Part shown: positions 28,562-37,600 of the stretch, piece by piece
Position numbering within the stretch: the first letter of the stretch is position 1
How the letters are laid out: each line of letters opens with the position of its first letter
Assembly (NCBI RefSeq): GCF_001591005.1
Contig: NZ_BCTY01000028.1
Coordinates: 1-48,320, forward strand
From: Sphingomonas sanguinis NBRC 13937
Lineage (GTDB): Bacteria > Pseudomonadota > Alphaproteobacteria > Sphingomonadales > Sphingomonadaceae
DNA length: 48,320 nt
Reading direction: 5' to 3'
Notes under the pieces: model-generated
The model's database searches: none
The model's input: the letters and a program-made list of their open reading frames with translations, nothing else
What the model was told of the DNA's origin: nothing
Translations under genes and position numbers: made by a program

Positions 28562-31018
28562 ATGGACCCCGCAGAGGACAGCCCCGCCCAGGCCGCCGCC
28601 TGGATCGCCGCCTATCGCGCCACCGCGGGTGAGGCGGACGTGATGGCGGGCTCCGACAACCCCGCCTGGCGCGCGATGCTGGAGGAACTGGCCGCCGTCG
28701 CCAGCGACCTGGCCCATGCGCGCGAACGGGTGCAGCGGCACGCCGCCGATATCGGCACCGGCTTCCGTATCATCGGCGAAACCGACGAGCGGCCTTGGCC
28801 CGTCTCCCCCGTGCCCCTGCTGATCGACAGCGGCGAATGGGCGGGGATTGCGGCGGGCGTGACCCAGCGCGCCGATCTGTTGGAGACGATCCTCGCCGAC
28901 CTCTACGGCCCCGGACGGCTGGTGGCGGAGGGGCATATCCCCGCCGCGCTGGCGACCGGCAGCCCCTATTTCCTGCGACCGATGGTCGGCGTGACGCCGC
29001 CGGGCGGCCATCATCTGAGCTTCGTCGCCTTCGACCTGGCGCGCGGGCCGGATGGCGAGTGGCGGGTGCTGGCCGATCACCTGCGCAACCCGGCGGGCGC
29101 GGGCTATGCGCTGGAGAACCGGCTGGCGGTCAGCCGGACGCTGGGCGGCCTTCAGAACCGGCTGAACGTGGAGCGGCACGCGCCCTTCTTCGCCGCCTTT
29201 CGCGCCGGGCTCGCCGCCCAGTGCCGGAGGGCCGACCCGCGCATCGGCCTGCTGACGCCCGGCCGCTTCAACCCCAGCTATCCCGAACAGGCGCATCTGG
29301 CGCGCTATCTGGGCCTGTTGCTGGTCGAGGGCGCCGACCTCGCCGCGATCGAGGGACAGGTCTATGTCCGCACCGTCGCAGGGCTGAAACGGATCGACGC
29401 GCTGTGGCGGCGGCTCGATCCCCGGATGCTCGACCCGCTGGCCTTCGACAGCCATTCGCAGATCGGCGTGCCCGGCCTGATCGACGCCTATGTCGAGGGG
29501 CAGGTGGTGATCGCCAATGCACCCGGTGCGGGCGTGATGGAGAGCCCCGCCTTCTCCGCCTTCCTGCCCGCGCTGGCCAAGCATCTGTCGGGCGAGGCGC
29601 TCCGGCTGCCCAATATCGCGACCTGGTGGTGCGGCGGCCCGGCCCAGGCGGCGCATGTCGCCGAGCATCTCGACCGGCTGCTGATCGCCCCCGCCTTCGG
29701 CCCCCGCCCGCTGGGCCTGCCCGATGGCGCGCGGACGGGGGCGAGCCTGTCGGCCGAGGAACGCGCCACGCTGCGCGACGACATGGCCCGACGGCCGCAA
29801 GATTATGTCGGGCAGGAGATGGTCCGCCTGTCGACCATGCCCGTCGTCATCGGCGACCGGCTGGAGCCGCGCCCCTTCTCCCTGCGGGTCTTTGCCGCGC
29901 GTGATGCCGAGGGCAGCTGGACCGTCCTGCCCGGCGGGTTCGGCCGGATCGGCGAGCATCCCGAGGCGACCGCCGCGATGATCGGCGAGGGCCTGTGGTC
30001 CGCCGATGTCTGCATTCACGGGGCCGAGCCGGTGGCCCCCGTCTCGCTGCTTGCCGATCCCGACTCGCTGCATGTCCGGCGCAATCCGGGGACGCTGCCC
30101 AGCCGGGTCGCGGACAATTTCTTCTGGCTCGGCCGCTATCTGGAGCGGGGCGAGGCGCTGCTCGCCGCGATCCGCGTCATGCTGGGCAATTCGATCGATG
30201 TCGATGGCGGCGGCGCGCTCGACCCGCGCACGCTGGGGCGGCTGGTCGGGCTCATCACCGGCGGCGGCGCAGCCCCGCATCCCGACAGCCTGCGCCGCGC
30301 CGCGCTGACCCAGTTCGCGCGCACTGCGATGGAGGATGAGGGCTGGCACTCGGTGGCGCGGATCAACCGACTGGCGCGCGGCATCAGCGAAGGGTCGCGC
30401 GACCGGCTGTCCGCCGACATGGTGCGCCTGCTGGAAGCCCCCTTCCCCAGCCATCCGGGAATGCTCGACCGGGCGGGCTCGCTACAGCGGCGCTATGCCG
30501 CCATTGCCGGACTGTCCGCCGAGCATATGGTCAGGACCACCGCCTGGCGTTTCCACGATCTCGGTCGCCGGGTCGAACGCGCAATGGCGGTGGCAAGGGC
30601 AACGCGGCTGTTCGGCATGGCAGGCGCGTCGGCGGACGACCTGTCCACCCTGCTCGACCTCGCCAACAGCCAGATCAGCTATCGCCAGCGTTATCCGACC
30701 GGTATCGCGCGCGTCGCCGTGGTCGATCTGGTCGCGCTCGATCCCAACAATCCGCGCGCGCTAGCCTATCAGACCGCGCGCATCGCCGACTGCCTGTCGC
30801 GCCTGCCTGTCCTGTCCGACGACGACATGGCCGAGCCGCAACAGGCCCAGGCCATCGCGGTCCGCGCCGCGCTGGAAACGGCGGATGCCCGCACCCTCGA
30901 CGCTGATACGCTGGGCGATGTCGAGCGGCGGCTGGGCCTGCTGTCGGAAGCGATCGCCAGGCGCTATTTCCTGCAAGGCGCGGAGCCGTTGCGCGCCGGG
31001 GGACTTACCCTGGCATGA
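28562..31018 (+). CDS. Circularly permuted ATP-grasp fused to an alpha-E domain
   Basis: An 818-residue fusion. Residues about 1-500 are a circularly permuted ATP-grasp (type 2): LLIDSGEWAGIAAGVTQRADLLETILADLYG, PYFLRPMVG, LADHLRNPAGAGYALENRL, the nucleotide site region FDSHSQIGVPGLIDAYVEGQVVIANAPGAGVMESP, LPNIATWWCGG, and RPFSLRVFAARDAEGSWTVLPGGFGRI. Residues about 512-810 are an alpha-E domain (SRVADNFFWLGRYLERGE ... DLGRRVERAMAVARA ... VVDLVALDPNNPRALAYQ). These families are usually separate adjacent genes followed by a transglutaminase, as here. They are predicted to build or attach small peptides through ATP-dependent amide bonds; the product is unknown. The start ATG 28562 lacks a ribosome site; ATG 28643, with GGTGAGG upstream, is the alternative. 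Confidence 0.92.
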   Translation: MDPAEDSPAQAAAWIAAYRATAGEADVMAGSDNPAWRAMLEELAAVASDLAHARERVQRHAADIGTGFRIIGETDERPWPVSPVPLLIDSGEWAGIAAGVTQRADLLETILADLYGPGRLVAEGHIPAALATGSPYFLRPMVGVTPPGGHHLSFVAFDLARGPDGEWRVLADHLRNPAGAGYALENRLAVSRTLGGLQNRLNVERHAPFFAAFRAGLAAQCRRADPRIGLLTPGRFNPSYPEQAHLARYLGLLLVEGADLAAIEGQVYVRTVAGLKRIDALWRRLDPRMLDPLAFDSHSQIGVPGLIDAYVEGQVVIANAPGAGVMESPAFSAFLPALAKHLSGEALRLPNIATWWCGGPAQAAHVAEHLDRLLIAPAFGPRPLGLPDGARTGASLSAEERATLRDDMARRPQDYVGQEMVRLSTMPVVIGDRLEPRPFSLRVFAARDAEGSWTVLPGGFGRIGEHPEATAAMIGEGLWSADVCIHGAEPVAPVSLLADPDSLHVRRNPGTLPSRVADNFFWLGRYLERGEALLAAIRVMLGNSIDVDGGGALDPRTLGRLVGLITGGGAAPHPDSLRRAALTQFARTAMEDEGWHSVARINRLARGISEGSRDRLSADMVRLLEAPFPSHPGMLDRAGSLQRRYAAIAGLSAEHMVRTTAWRFHDLGRRVERAMAVARATRLFGMAGASADDLSTLLDLANSQISYRQRYPTGIARVAVVDLVALDPNNPRALAYQTARIADCLSRLPVLSDDDMAEPQQAQAIAVRAALETADARTLDADTLGDVERRLGLLSEAIARRYFLQGAEPLRAGGLTLA

Positions 31019-31028
31019 GAGACGGGGC

Positions 31029-31940
31029 ATGATCTACGACATCCGCCACATCACCCGCTTCGATTATGGCGCGCAGGTCAAATATGCCCGCTGCAACCTG
31101 CGTTTGAAGCCCATCGACTGGCCGGGCCAGACGTTGGAGACCTACGACCTGATCGTCGAGCCGGTCGGCCGCACCCGCTCCGCGCGGGCCGAGGCGGGGC
31201 TGGCGCATGTCACGCGGCTGGTCGTCGATCGCCCGGTGCGCAGCCTGACCATCGAGAGCCGTGCGCGCATGGTCGTCGACCGCCCGGTGCCGATGCCCTC
31301 TCCCAGCGATCCCACGCTGGCCGAGGTATCCGCGCTTGCCCGGTCGAGCCGCGACCTGTCGGCGGCGGGGCCCGCCAACTATATCTTCCCTTCGCCGCTC
31401 ATCCCGCTCGACCCCGCCATTGCCGAATGGTGCGCGCCCGACCTGTCGCCGGATCGCGGCGCATTGGAGGCAGGCTTCGCGCTGGCGAACCGTATCCAGC
31501 GCGAATTCGCCTTCGATCCCGCCGCCACCCTGGTCGACACGCCCCCGGCCGAAGCCTTTCGCCAGCGGCGCGGCGTGTGCCAGGACTTCGCGCAGATCAT
31601 GATCACCGGCCTTCGCGCTGCAGGCATCCCGGCCGCCTATGCCTCGGGCTATATCCGCACCCTGCCGCCGCCGGGCCAGGCGCGACTGGTCGGTGCGGAC
31701 GCGACCCATGCCTGGGTGCTGATCTGGGGCGGCCCGCAAGCCGGCTGGGTCGGCGTCGATCCCACCAACGGCATCTGGATGGCGGGCGACCATATCATCG
31801 TCGCGGTCGGCCGCGACTATGCCGAGATCGCGCCGGTCGATGGCGTGGTGCTGGGCTCGGGCGCGCAGAAGATGGATGTCAGCGTGGATGTCGCGCCGGT
31901 CGAGCGCGCCGACACGCCGGAGGCCGCGCTGTCCGACTGA
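31029..31940 (+). CDS. Transglutaminase-like cysteine protease of the ATP-grasp/alpha-E module
   Basis: A 303-residue protein with an N-terminal bacterial transglutaminase domain (MIYDIRHITRFDYGAQVKYARCNLRLKP...), then the catalytic core with Cys in RRGVCQDFAQIM (about residue 185), His in DATHAWV and Asp in GVDPTNG, a complete Cys-His-Asp triad. There is no signal peptide, so it acts in the cytoplasm. It starts 10 nt after the fusion gene and is clearly in its operon. In such modules the enzyme is thought to cut, trim or transfer the peptide made by the ATP-grasp partner; this is inference from known gene clustering. Confidence 0.92.
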   Translation: MIYDIRHITRFDYGAQVKYARCNLRLKPIDWPGQTLETYDLIVEPVGRTRSARAEAGLAHVTRLVVDRPVRSLTIESRARMVVDRPVPMPSPSDPTLAEVSALARSSRDLSAAGPANYIFPSPLIPLDPAIAEWCAPDLSPDRGALEAGFALANRIQREFAFDPAATLVDTPPAEAFRQRRGVCQDFAQIMITGLRAAGIPAAYASGYIRTLPPPGQARLVGADATHAWVLIWGGPQAGWVGVDPTNGIWMAGDHIIVAVGRDYAEIAPVDGVVLGSGAQKMDVSVDVAPVERADTPEAALSD

Positions 31941-31971
31941 TCGGCAACCTGCCGAGGAGAGGAACCAGCCG

Positions 31972-32655
31972 ATGACCTTGAGATCCATGCCGCGCCGGGG
32001 CCGATCCATCCTCGCCGTCCTGTTGTTCGCGATCCTCGGCGCTCTGCTCGCCCTGCTGCTCTATGCGGCCATGGGCTATGCCGATGCCTTGCGCGATGCG
32101 CCCCGGCTGAAGGCGCGAGCGGACCGGCTGATCGCCGAGGGGCGCGGCCCCGATGCGCTGACACCCGCTGAGCTGCGGCAATTGATTCGCGTGGAAGACC
32201 CCGATTTCTGGCATCATCACGGGGTGGGCAATGACACGCCCGGCGCAGGTGTGACGACGATCACCCAATCGCTGTCCAAGCATCTGGCCTTCGCCGCGTT
32301 CAAACCGGGCGTTCGCAAGCTCCGGCAGACCACCTATGCCAAGGGGCTGGAGGCCCGCTTGTCGAAACGGCAGATCCTGGCCCTGTTTTTGGCAGAAGCT
32401 TCGTTCGGGCGCGGCCCGAAGGGCTGGATGCAGGGCGTGTTCACTGCCAGCGCGCAGGTTTACGGCAAACCACCCGCCGACTTGCCCCAAGCGCAATGGC
32501 TAAGGCTGGTCGCGGTTCTGGTGACACCGTCCGACTTTCACCTGTTCGGTCCGGACCCGCGCCTTGACGAACGGGTCCGGCGGGTCGAACGACTCTTCGC
32601 CGGGCGGTGCCAGCCAAGGGACAATGGTGATGTCATGCTCGACGGCTGCGCCTGA
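31972..32655 (+). CDS. Short GT51 (peptidoglycan transglycosylase)-like membrane protein
   Basis: A 227-residue protein with an N-terminal membrane anchor (ILAVLLFAILGALLALLLYAAMGY, about 12-36) and a reduced glycosyltransferase-51 domain. The catalytic Glu motif appears as RVEDPDFWHHHG (compare ED-x-x-F-x-x-HxG) and the second block as GVTTITQSLSKHL. Further blocks (LEARLSKRQILALFLAEASFGRG, GVFTASAQVYGK) follow the family. At about 190 residues outside the membrane it resembles a monofunctional MtgA-like transglycosylase with a diverged active-site surrounding. GAGGAGAGG precedes ATG 31972. It follows the transglutaminase gene by 31 nt and may share its transcript. Confidence 0.78.
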   Translation: MTLRSMPRRGRSILAVLLFAILGALLALLLYAAMGYADALRDAPRLKARADRLIAEGRGPDALTPAELRQLIRVEDPDFWHHHGVGNDTPGAGVTTITQSLSKHLAFAAFKPGVRKLRQTTYAKGLEARLSKRQILALFLAEASFGRGPKGWMQGVFTASAQVYGKPPADLPQAQWLRLVAVLVTPSDFHLFGPDPRLDERVRRVERLFAGRCQPRDNGDVMLDGCA

Positions 32656-32686
32656 CGAGGGAGCCGTCATCCCGTGGCGACGATAT

Positions 32687-32917
32687 TCACCCCTCTTCGG
32701 TCACCGCATTGGGATTGTCCTTGTCCGGGTCGGGATGACCACCCTTGCCATGATAGGCCGCGCCGCTCTGGCCGCCGTGGAAGTCGCCCTTTCGCTCGGG
32801 TACGCCCTCGTAACCGCCGCCCTGGCTCTCGCCGCCCTTCTTGCCCGGCGTGTCCGACACGCCGTCCGGCGCACCTTTTTTGCCGTCTTTCCCAACGGCC
32901 TGCATCGGCTGAGTCAT
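32687..32917 (-). CDS. Small Gly/Lys/Asp-rich hydrophilic protein
   Basis: A 76-residue protein without hydrophobic segments, dominated by Gly, Lys, Asp, Pro and Glu (GKDGKKGAPDGV, PGKKGGESQGGG, KGGHPDPDKDNPN). Such composition suggests an intrinsically disordered, hydrophilin-like or stress protein, but I recognise no family. The start at 32917 has an excellent ribosome site (AAGGAG 7 nt upstream), which is why it is called. It is divergent from the DnaJ-type gene, 101 nt away, and convergent with the GT51-like gene. Confidence 0.7.
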   Translation of the reverse strand: MTQPMQAVGKDGKKGAPDGVSDTPGKKGGESQGGGYEGVPERKGDFHGGQSGAAYHGKGGHPDPDKDNPNAVTEEG

Positions 32918-33018
32918 GATCCGTCTCCTTCTCCATGCTGCAACGCGTGGGACACGGATTGCGCTCCGGCGCGGACTTCCCCACATAGATCGGTAATACA
33001 CTGCCAACGGGGAACAGA

Positions 33019-33972
33019 GTGGCCGATCCATATCAGACGCTGGGCGTGAGCCGAACGGCCAGCGAAGCCGATATCAAGAAAGCCTATCGCAAGCTGGCGA
33101 AGGAACTGCATCCCGACCGCAACAAGGACAATCCCAAGGCGGCGGAGAAGTTCAGCCAGGTCACCAATGCCTATGACCTGCTGAACGACAAGGACAAGCG
33201 CGCCCGGTTCGACCGGGGCGAGATCGACGGCGACGGCAACCCGGCCTCGCCCTTCGGCTATGGCGGCGCGGGCGGGTTCGGCGGCGGGGCCGGGCCCCGC
33301 CCCGGCGGCGCGGGCGGTTTTCGCCAGCAATTCGACTTTGGCGGCGAGGGTGCCGACATGTCGGATATCTTCGAGGGGATGTTCGGTGGCGCCGGTCGTG
33401 GCGGCTTTTCGGGGGGCTTTGGCGGCTTCGGCGGCCGGGGTCGTTCGGCCGCGAAGGGTGCCAATTCGGCCTATGCCCTGCGCGTGCCCTTCGTCGATGC
33501 CGCCGCGCTCAGCCCGCAGCGGATCACGCTGGCCGATGGCAAGACCATCGACCTGAAACTGCCCGCAGGCGTCGACACCGGCACCCAAATGCGATTGGGC
33601 GGCAAGGGCGAACAGGGCCCTGGCGGCCCTGGCGATGCGATCATCACGATCGAGGTCGTGCCGCACGCCTTCTTCACCCGCGACGGCGACGATGTCCGCC
33701 TGGACCTGCCCATCAGCCTGAACGAGGCGGTGCTGGGTGGGCAGGTGAAGGCCCCCACCGTCGAGCGTCCGGTGATGCTGACCATCCCCAAGGGCACGAC
33801 GTCGGGCAAGACGCTGCGCTTGAAGGGCAAGGGCTTTCACAGGAAGGATGGCGGGCGCGGCGATCAGCTGATCACGCTCATGATCGACATTCCTGCCGAT
33901 GATGCCGCGCTGCAACAGTTCGCGGCGGAATGGACCGACGGCAGGAACCCGAGGGCCGCCATGGGCGTCTGA
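33019..33972 (+). CDS. DnaJ/CbpA-type co-chaperone without zinc finger
   Basis: A 317-residue Hsp40. The J-domain (residues 1-67) has HPD in [20 protein letters not shown] long Gly/Phe-rich linker follows (about 75-150, repeated GGFGG). Two beta-sandwich C-terminal domains (about 153-310) include [20 protein letters not shown] and [20 protein letters not shown] ... [18 protein letters not shown]. There is no CxxCxGxG zinc finger, placing it with CbpA rather than DnaJ. It should stimulate DnaK and hold unfolded proteins. Start GTG 33019 with GGGGAA upstream. The YihY gene follows 7 nt after the stop. Confidence 0.95.
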   Translation: MADPYQTLGVSRTASEADIKKAYRKLAKELHPDRNKDNPKAAEKFSQVTNAYDLLNDKDKRARFDRGEIDGDGNPASPFGYGGAGGFGGGAGPRPGGAGGFRQQFDFGGEGADMSDIFEGMFGGAGRGGFSGGFGGFGGRGRSAAKGANSAYALRVPFVDAAALSPQRITLADGKTIDLKLPAGVDTGTQMRLGGKGEQGPGGPGDAIITIEVVPHAFFTRDGDDVRLDLPISLNEAVLGGQVKAPTVERPVMLTIPKGTTSGKTLRLKGKGFHRKDGGRGDQLITLMIDIPADDAALQQFAAEWTDGRNPRAAMGV

Positions 33973-33979
33973 TCGTTCG

Positions 33980-34951
33980 ATGAGCGATGCGAATGGCCTG
34001 ACCCCTGAAGAACGTGCACATGAACATGGGAAGGCCCGCACCCGGCTGGACCGGCAACTCGCCAAGGTCCGGCCGGGCTCCTATGCCTTCGAAATCCTGA
34101 AGCGAACCTCGCTCGGCGTCTTCAACGACGGGTTCATCCATGCCGGGAACCTCGCCTATCTGGCGTTGATGACGCTGTTTCCGTTCTTCATCACCACGGC
34201 GGCGCTGCTCTCGCTGTTCGGCCAGAGCAACGAGACGCAGCATGCGGTGGAGAGCTTCCTCCATGTCCTGCCCCCCGATGTCAGCGATCTGTTGCGCAAG
34301 CCGATCGCCGATGTGCTGGCCGCACGGACCGGCTCGCTCCTCTGGCTGGGCGGGCTGGTCGGGCTATGGACGGTCGGCGGCTTTATCGAGACGATCCGTG
34401 ACATCTTCCACCGTGCTTATGGCGTAAAAGCGACGGCCGCCTTCTGGAAATCGCGCCTGTCCTCGACGCTGGTCATGATCGCCTCGGTCGTGGTGGCGCT
34501 GCTGTCCTTCCTCGCCGCCGGTATTCTGACCGCGGCGGAGCAGTTCATCTACCGCCTCGTTCCCTTCGCCCAGGATATCGCGGGGTGGGTCGGCCTGTCG
34601 CGGCTGATCCCCGGCGTGGTGATGTTCGGTGCGCTCTACATGCTCTTCTACTCGGTCACGCCGGGCAAATATCGCGAGAGCGACTGCCCCAAATGGCCTG
34701 GAGCTTTGTTCACCGCCGCGTGGTGGGTCAGCATGACCGCGCTGCTGCCCTGGGTGCTGTCGAAGCTGGGCGGCTATGATCTGACCTATGGCAGCTTGGC
34801 GGGCGTCGTCGTGATGCTATTGTTCTTCTATCTGATCGGCCTGGGACTGGTTTTCGGTGCGCATTTGAACGCGGCACTGGCGGAACCACCGGAAACGGGG
34901 CTAGAGAGGGCGATTGATGGAAGTGAACCGGCAGGAGCGGTAACGGCGTGA
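33980..34951 (+). CDS. YihY/BrkB-family inner-membrane protein
   Basis: A 323-residue membrane protein with a soluble basic N-terminus and about six transmembrane helices (LAYLALMTLFPFFITTAALLSLF; SLLWLGGLVGLWTVGGFIETI; LVMIASVVVALLSFLAAGI; LIPGVVMFGALYMLFYSVTP; FTAAWWVSMTALLPWVLSKLGGY; GVVVMLLFFYLIGLGLVFGAHLNAAL). The motifs HAGNLAYLALMTLFPF and YGSLAGVVVMLLFFYLIG are family signatures. The family was once called ribonuclease BN by mistake; its function is unknown. Start ATG 33980 is 7 nt after the DnaJ-type gene; the frame is open upstream within it. The stop overlaps the GTG of fabI. Confidence 0.93.
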   Translation: MSDANGLTPEERAHEHGKARTRLDRQLAKVRPGSYAFEILKRTSLGVFNDGFIHAGNLAYLALMTLFPFFITTAALLSLFGQSNETQHAVESFLHVLPPDVSDLLRKPIADVLAARTGSLLWLGGLVGLWTVGGFIETIRDIFHRAYGVKATAAFWKSRLSSTLVMIASVVVALLSFLAAGILTAAEQFIYRLVPFAQDIAGWVGLSRLIPGVVMFGALYMLFYSVTPGKYRESDCPKWPGALFTAAWWVSMTALLPWVLSKLGGYDLTYGSLAGVVVMLLFFYLIGLGLVFGAHLNAALAEPPETGLERAIDGSEPAGAVTA

Positions 34952-35751
34952 ACGGATTGATGGCAGGCAAGCGGGGGCTCATCATGGGCCTGGCCAATGA
35001 CAAATCGCTGGCCTGGGGCATCGCCAAGCAGCTTTCGGAGGCGGGCGCAGAGCTCGCCTTTTCGTATCAGGGCGCGGCGATGGAAAAGCGGGTCCGCCCG
35101 CTGGCCGAACAGCTGGGCGTGGCGCGTCTGTTTGACTGCGACGTGTCCGAGATGGAATCGCTCGACGCACTGTTTGAGGGGCTGAAGGCCGAGTGGCCGA
35201 CGATCGACTTCGTGGTCCATGCCATTGGTTTTTCGGACAAGTCGCAGCTGCGCGGTCGTTACTATGACACCACGCTCGACAATTTCCTGATGACCATGAA
35301 CATCTCGGCCTATTCGCTGGTCGCCGTCGCCCAGCGCGCGCGGACGATGATGCCCGAGGGCGGCTCGATCCTGACGCTGACCTATTATGGCGCGGAAAAG
35401 GTCATCCCGCATTATAACGTCATGGGCGTGGCCAAGGCGGCGCTGGAGACGAGCGTCAAGTATCTCGCGGTCGACCTCGGCCCGGAGAATATCCGCGTCA
35501 ACGCCATCTCGGCGGGCCCGATCCAGACGCTGGCGGCGCGCGGTATCGGCGACTTCAACTATATCCTGAAGTGGAACGAACTGAATTCACCGCTGCGTCG
35601 CACCGTGACGATCGAGGATGTCGGCGGCGCGGGCCTGTACATGCTGTCCGACCTGTCGTCCGGCGTGACGGGCGAGATCCACCATGTCGACGCCGGGTAT
35701 AACGTCATCGGCATGAAGGCCGAAGACGCGCCGGATATCGCGCTTGCCTGA
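34948..35751 (+). CDS. fabI: Enoyl-[acyl-carrier-protein] reductase (NADH)
   Basis: Last reduction of each fatty-acid elongation cycle (type II synthesis); target of triclosan-type inhibitors. The 267-residue short-chain dehydrogenase has KRGLIMGLANDKSLAWGIAK, the modified nucleotide-binding motif of FabI, then LAFSYQGAAMEKRVRPLAE, VVHAIGFSDKSQLRGRY, TYYGAEKVIPHYNVMGVAKAALE with the Tyr-x6-Lys pair, and ISAGPIQTLAARGIGDF. GTG 34948 overlaps the YihY stop (GTGA); ATG 34960 is an alternative start nearer the conserved region. Confidence 0.98.
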   Translation: MNGLMAGKRGLIMGLANDKSLAWGIAKQLSEAGAELAFSYQGAAMEKRVRPLAEQLGVARLFDCDVSEMESLDALFEGLKAEWPTIDFVVHAIGFSDKSQLRGRYYDTTLDNFLMTMNISAYSLVAVAQRARTMMPEGGSILTLTYYGAEKVIPHYNVMGVAKAALETSVKYLAVDLGPENIRVNAISAGPIQTLAARGIGDFNYILKWNELNSPLRRTVTIEDVGGAGLYMLSDLSSGVTGEIHHVDAGYNVIGMKAEDAPDIALA

Positions 35752-35995
35752 ACACGCGTTGATTTGGGCTGGCGGAAGTGCGGCGATCATGGCGGTTATC
35801 CTCGTCGCTGCCCGTGCGTTTGGCGTCGGCACATGGAGTGGCAAGGGCAATATGATTGCCCTGCCGTTCATCGTCTTCATGATCAGTCTGAGCCAGATCA
35901 TGGGCCGAGATGCGGTTCATCCCTGGATATGGGTAGCGGGCGGCGCTGCGATTGCCGCCGCCGGGGGTAGCCTGATCGGTCGCGTCGTACGATGA
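35744..35995 (+). CDS. Small hydrophobic membrane protein of unknown function
   Basis: An 83-residue protein with about three membrane segments (ALIWAGGSAAIMAVILVAARAF; MIALPFIVFMISLSQI; WIWVAGGAAIAAAGGSLIG). It begins at TTG 35744, overlapping the fabI stop, or at ATG 35789, which would remove most of the first segment. Its stop overlaps the start of the GNAT gene (ATGA), so it sits in an unbroken chain of overlapping genes from YihY to aroC. That coupling, rather than any domain, supports it as a real gene. Confidence 0.62.
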   Translation: MPEHALIWAGGSAAIMAVILVAARAFGVGTWSGKGNMIALPFIVFMISLSQIMGRDAVHPWIWVAGGAAIAAAGGSLIGRVVR

Positions 35996-36519
35996 CCATA
36001 ACCATCCGCCCCGCCCAGGGGACCGACGTCGCCGCGCTCGACGCGCTGCTCGTCGCCAGCTTCCCTGCCCCCGCAGAAGCCGCCTTGGTCCGCGACCTGT
36101 GCGTGGAGGGCGACATGGTCCTGATGCTCGTCGCCATCGATGAAGATACCGACACGCTGATCGGCGCCATCGCGTTCAGCCGGATGGCTGTCGAGATCGG
36201 CGGCAAATCGATCAATTCGGTTGCCCTCGCCCCCATCGCCGTCGCCCGCGAATGGCGGCAGCAGGGTGTGGGCGAGGCGCTTGTCGCCGCCGGGCTCGAA
36301 CGGCTGGAGAAGGAACGCGTCGTCCTGTGCTTCGCGCTGGGCGACCCCGCCTTCTATGGCCGGTTCGGTTTCGCCGCCGATGTCGCGAGCGGTTTCGACA
36401 GCCCCTATGCGGGCGACTATTTCCTGGCCGTCCCGCTGCAGGGTGGCCTGATCCCCTGCGGCGTGCGCGGGGCCGCCACACATGCGCCGGCCTTTGCCCG
36501 GCTGGGAGATGCTGCGTGA
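35992..36519 (+). CDS. GNAT family N-acetyltransferase
   Basis: A 175-residue acetyltransferase of the GNAT fold, similar in layout to small YhbS-like enzymes. The acetyl-CoA-binding motif appears as [27 protein letters not shown] (R/Q-x-x-G-x-G/A pattern, about residues 80-105), preceded by a strand with Asn-Ser-Val-Ala-Leu. [22 protein letters not shown] follows, a common signature of this subgroup. The substrate is unknown. It is translationally coupled on both sides, its stop overlapping the GTG start of aroC. Confidence 0.9.
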   Translation: MTITIRPAQGTDVAALDALLVASFPAPAEAALVRDLCVEGDMVLMLVAIDEDTDTLIGAIAFSRMAVEIGGKSINSVALAPIAVAREWRQQGVGEALVAAGLERLEKERVVLCFALGDPAFYGRFGFAADVASGFDSPYAGDYFLAVPLQGGLIPCGVRGAATHAPAFARLGDAA

Positions 36520-37583
36520 GCTTCAATAGTTTCGGCCGCCTGTTCCGCTTCACCACCTGGGGCGAGAGCCATGGCCCGGCGCTGGGCGCGGTGGTCGACG
36601 GGTGCCCGCCGGGTATCGCGCTGTCGGAAGAGGACATCCAGCCCTGGCTCGACAAGCGCCGCCCGGGCACCAGCCGCTTCACCACGCAGCGGCGCGAGCC
36701 CGACCAGGTCCGCATCCTGTCCGGCGTGTTCGAGGGGCGGACGACCGGCACCCCGATCAGCCTGATGATCGAGAATGTCGACCAGCGGTCCAAGGATTAC
36801 GGCAATGTCGCGCTCGCCTATCGCCCCGGCCATGCCGATTATGCCTATGACGCGAAATACGGCTTTCGCGACTATCGCGGCGGCGGACGCTCTTCGGCCC
36901 GCGAGACGGCGGCGCGGGTGGCGGCGGGCGCGGTCGCGCGCGCGGTGATCCCGCAGGTCAAGATTCGCGCCTGGGTCGAGTCGATCGGCGGCGACCGGAT
37001 CGATTACGAGGCGTTCGACGATGCGCAGATCGACGCCAACCCGTTCTTCTGCCCCGATGCGGCGGCCGCCGAACGCTGGGAAGCGATCGTCGACGGCGCG
37101 CGCAAGTCCGGGTCCTCGGTCGGCGCGGTCGTCGCCTGCGAGGCGACCGGCGTCCCCGCAGGCTGGGGCGCGCCACTCTATGCCAAGCTGGACAGCGAAC
37201 TCGCCTCCGCGTGCATGAGCATCAATGCGGTCAAGGGTTTCGAGATCGGCGACGGGTTTGCCGCCGCCGCGCTGACCGGTGAGCAGAACGCCGATCCGAT
37301 GCGCGCCGGCAATGGCGGCCCACGCTTCCTGGCGAACCATGCGGGCGGCATTGCGGGCGGGATCGCCACCGGCCAGCCCGTCACGATGCGAGTCGCGTTC
37401 AAGCCGACCAGCTCGATCCTGACCCCCGTCGATACGATCACCCGCACCGGCGAAGAAACGCAGATCGCCACCAAGGGGCGTCACGACCCCTGTGTCGGCA
37501 TTCGCGGCGTTCCCGTGGTCGAGGCAATGGTCGCGCTGGTTTTAGCCGATCAGGCGTTGCTTCATCGCGGCCAATGCGGCTGA
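36516..37583 (+). CDS. aroC: Chorismate synthase
   Basis: Final shikimate-pathway enzyme; converts 5-enolpyruvylshikimate 3-phosphate to chorismate with reduced FMN. The 355-residue product begins [20 protein letters not shown] and has the signatures [20 protein letters not shown] block ([12 protein letters not shown]), [23 protein letters not shown] (here [18 protein letters not shown]), [21 protein letters not shown] and [18 protein letters not shown]. Start GTG 36516 overlaps the GNAT stop; the frame is open further upstream but only in the other gene's coding region. It ends the overlapping chain that began at the YihY gene. Confidence 0.98.
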   Translation: MSFNSFGRLFRFTTWGESHGPALGAVVDGCPPGIALSEEDIQPWLDKRRPGTSRFTTQRREPDQVRILSGVFEGRTTGTPISLMIENVDQRSKDYGNVALAYRPGHADYAYDAKYGFRDYRGGGRSSARETAARVAAGAVARAVIPQVKIRAWVESIGGDRIDYEAFDDAQIDANPFFCPDAAAAERWEAIVDGARKSGSSVGAVVACEATGVPAGWGAPLYAKLDSELASACMSINAVKGFEIGDGFAAAALTGEQNADPMRAGNGGPRFLANHAGGIAGGIATGQPVTMRVAFKPTSSILTPVDTITRTGEETQIATKGRHDPCVGIRGVPVVEAMVALVLADQALLHRGQCG

Positions 37584-37600
37584 CCAGAGGAACGGGCCTC

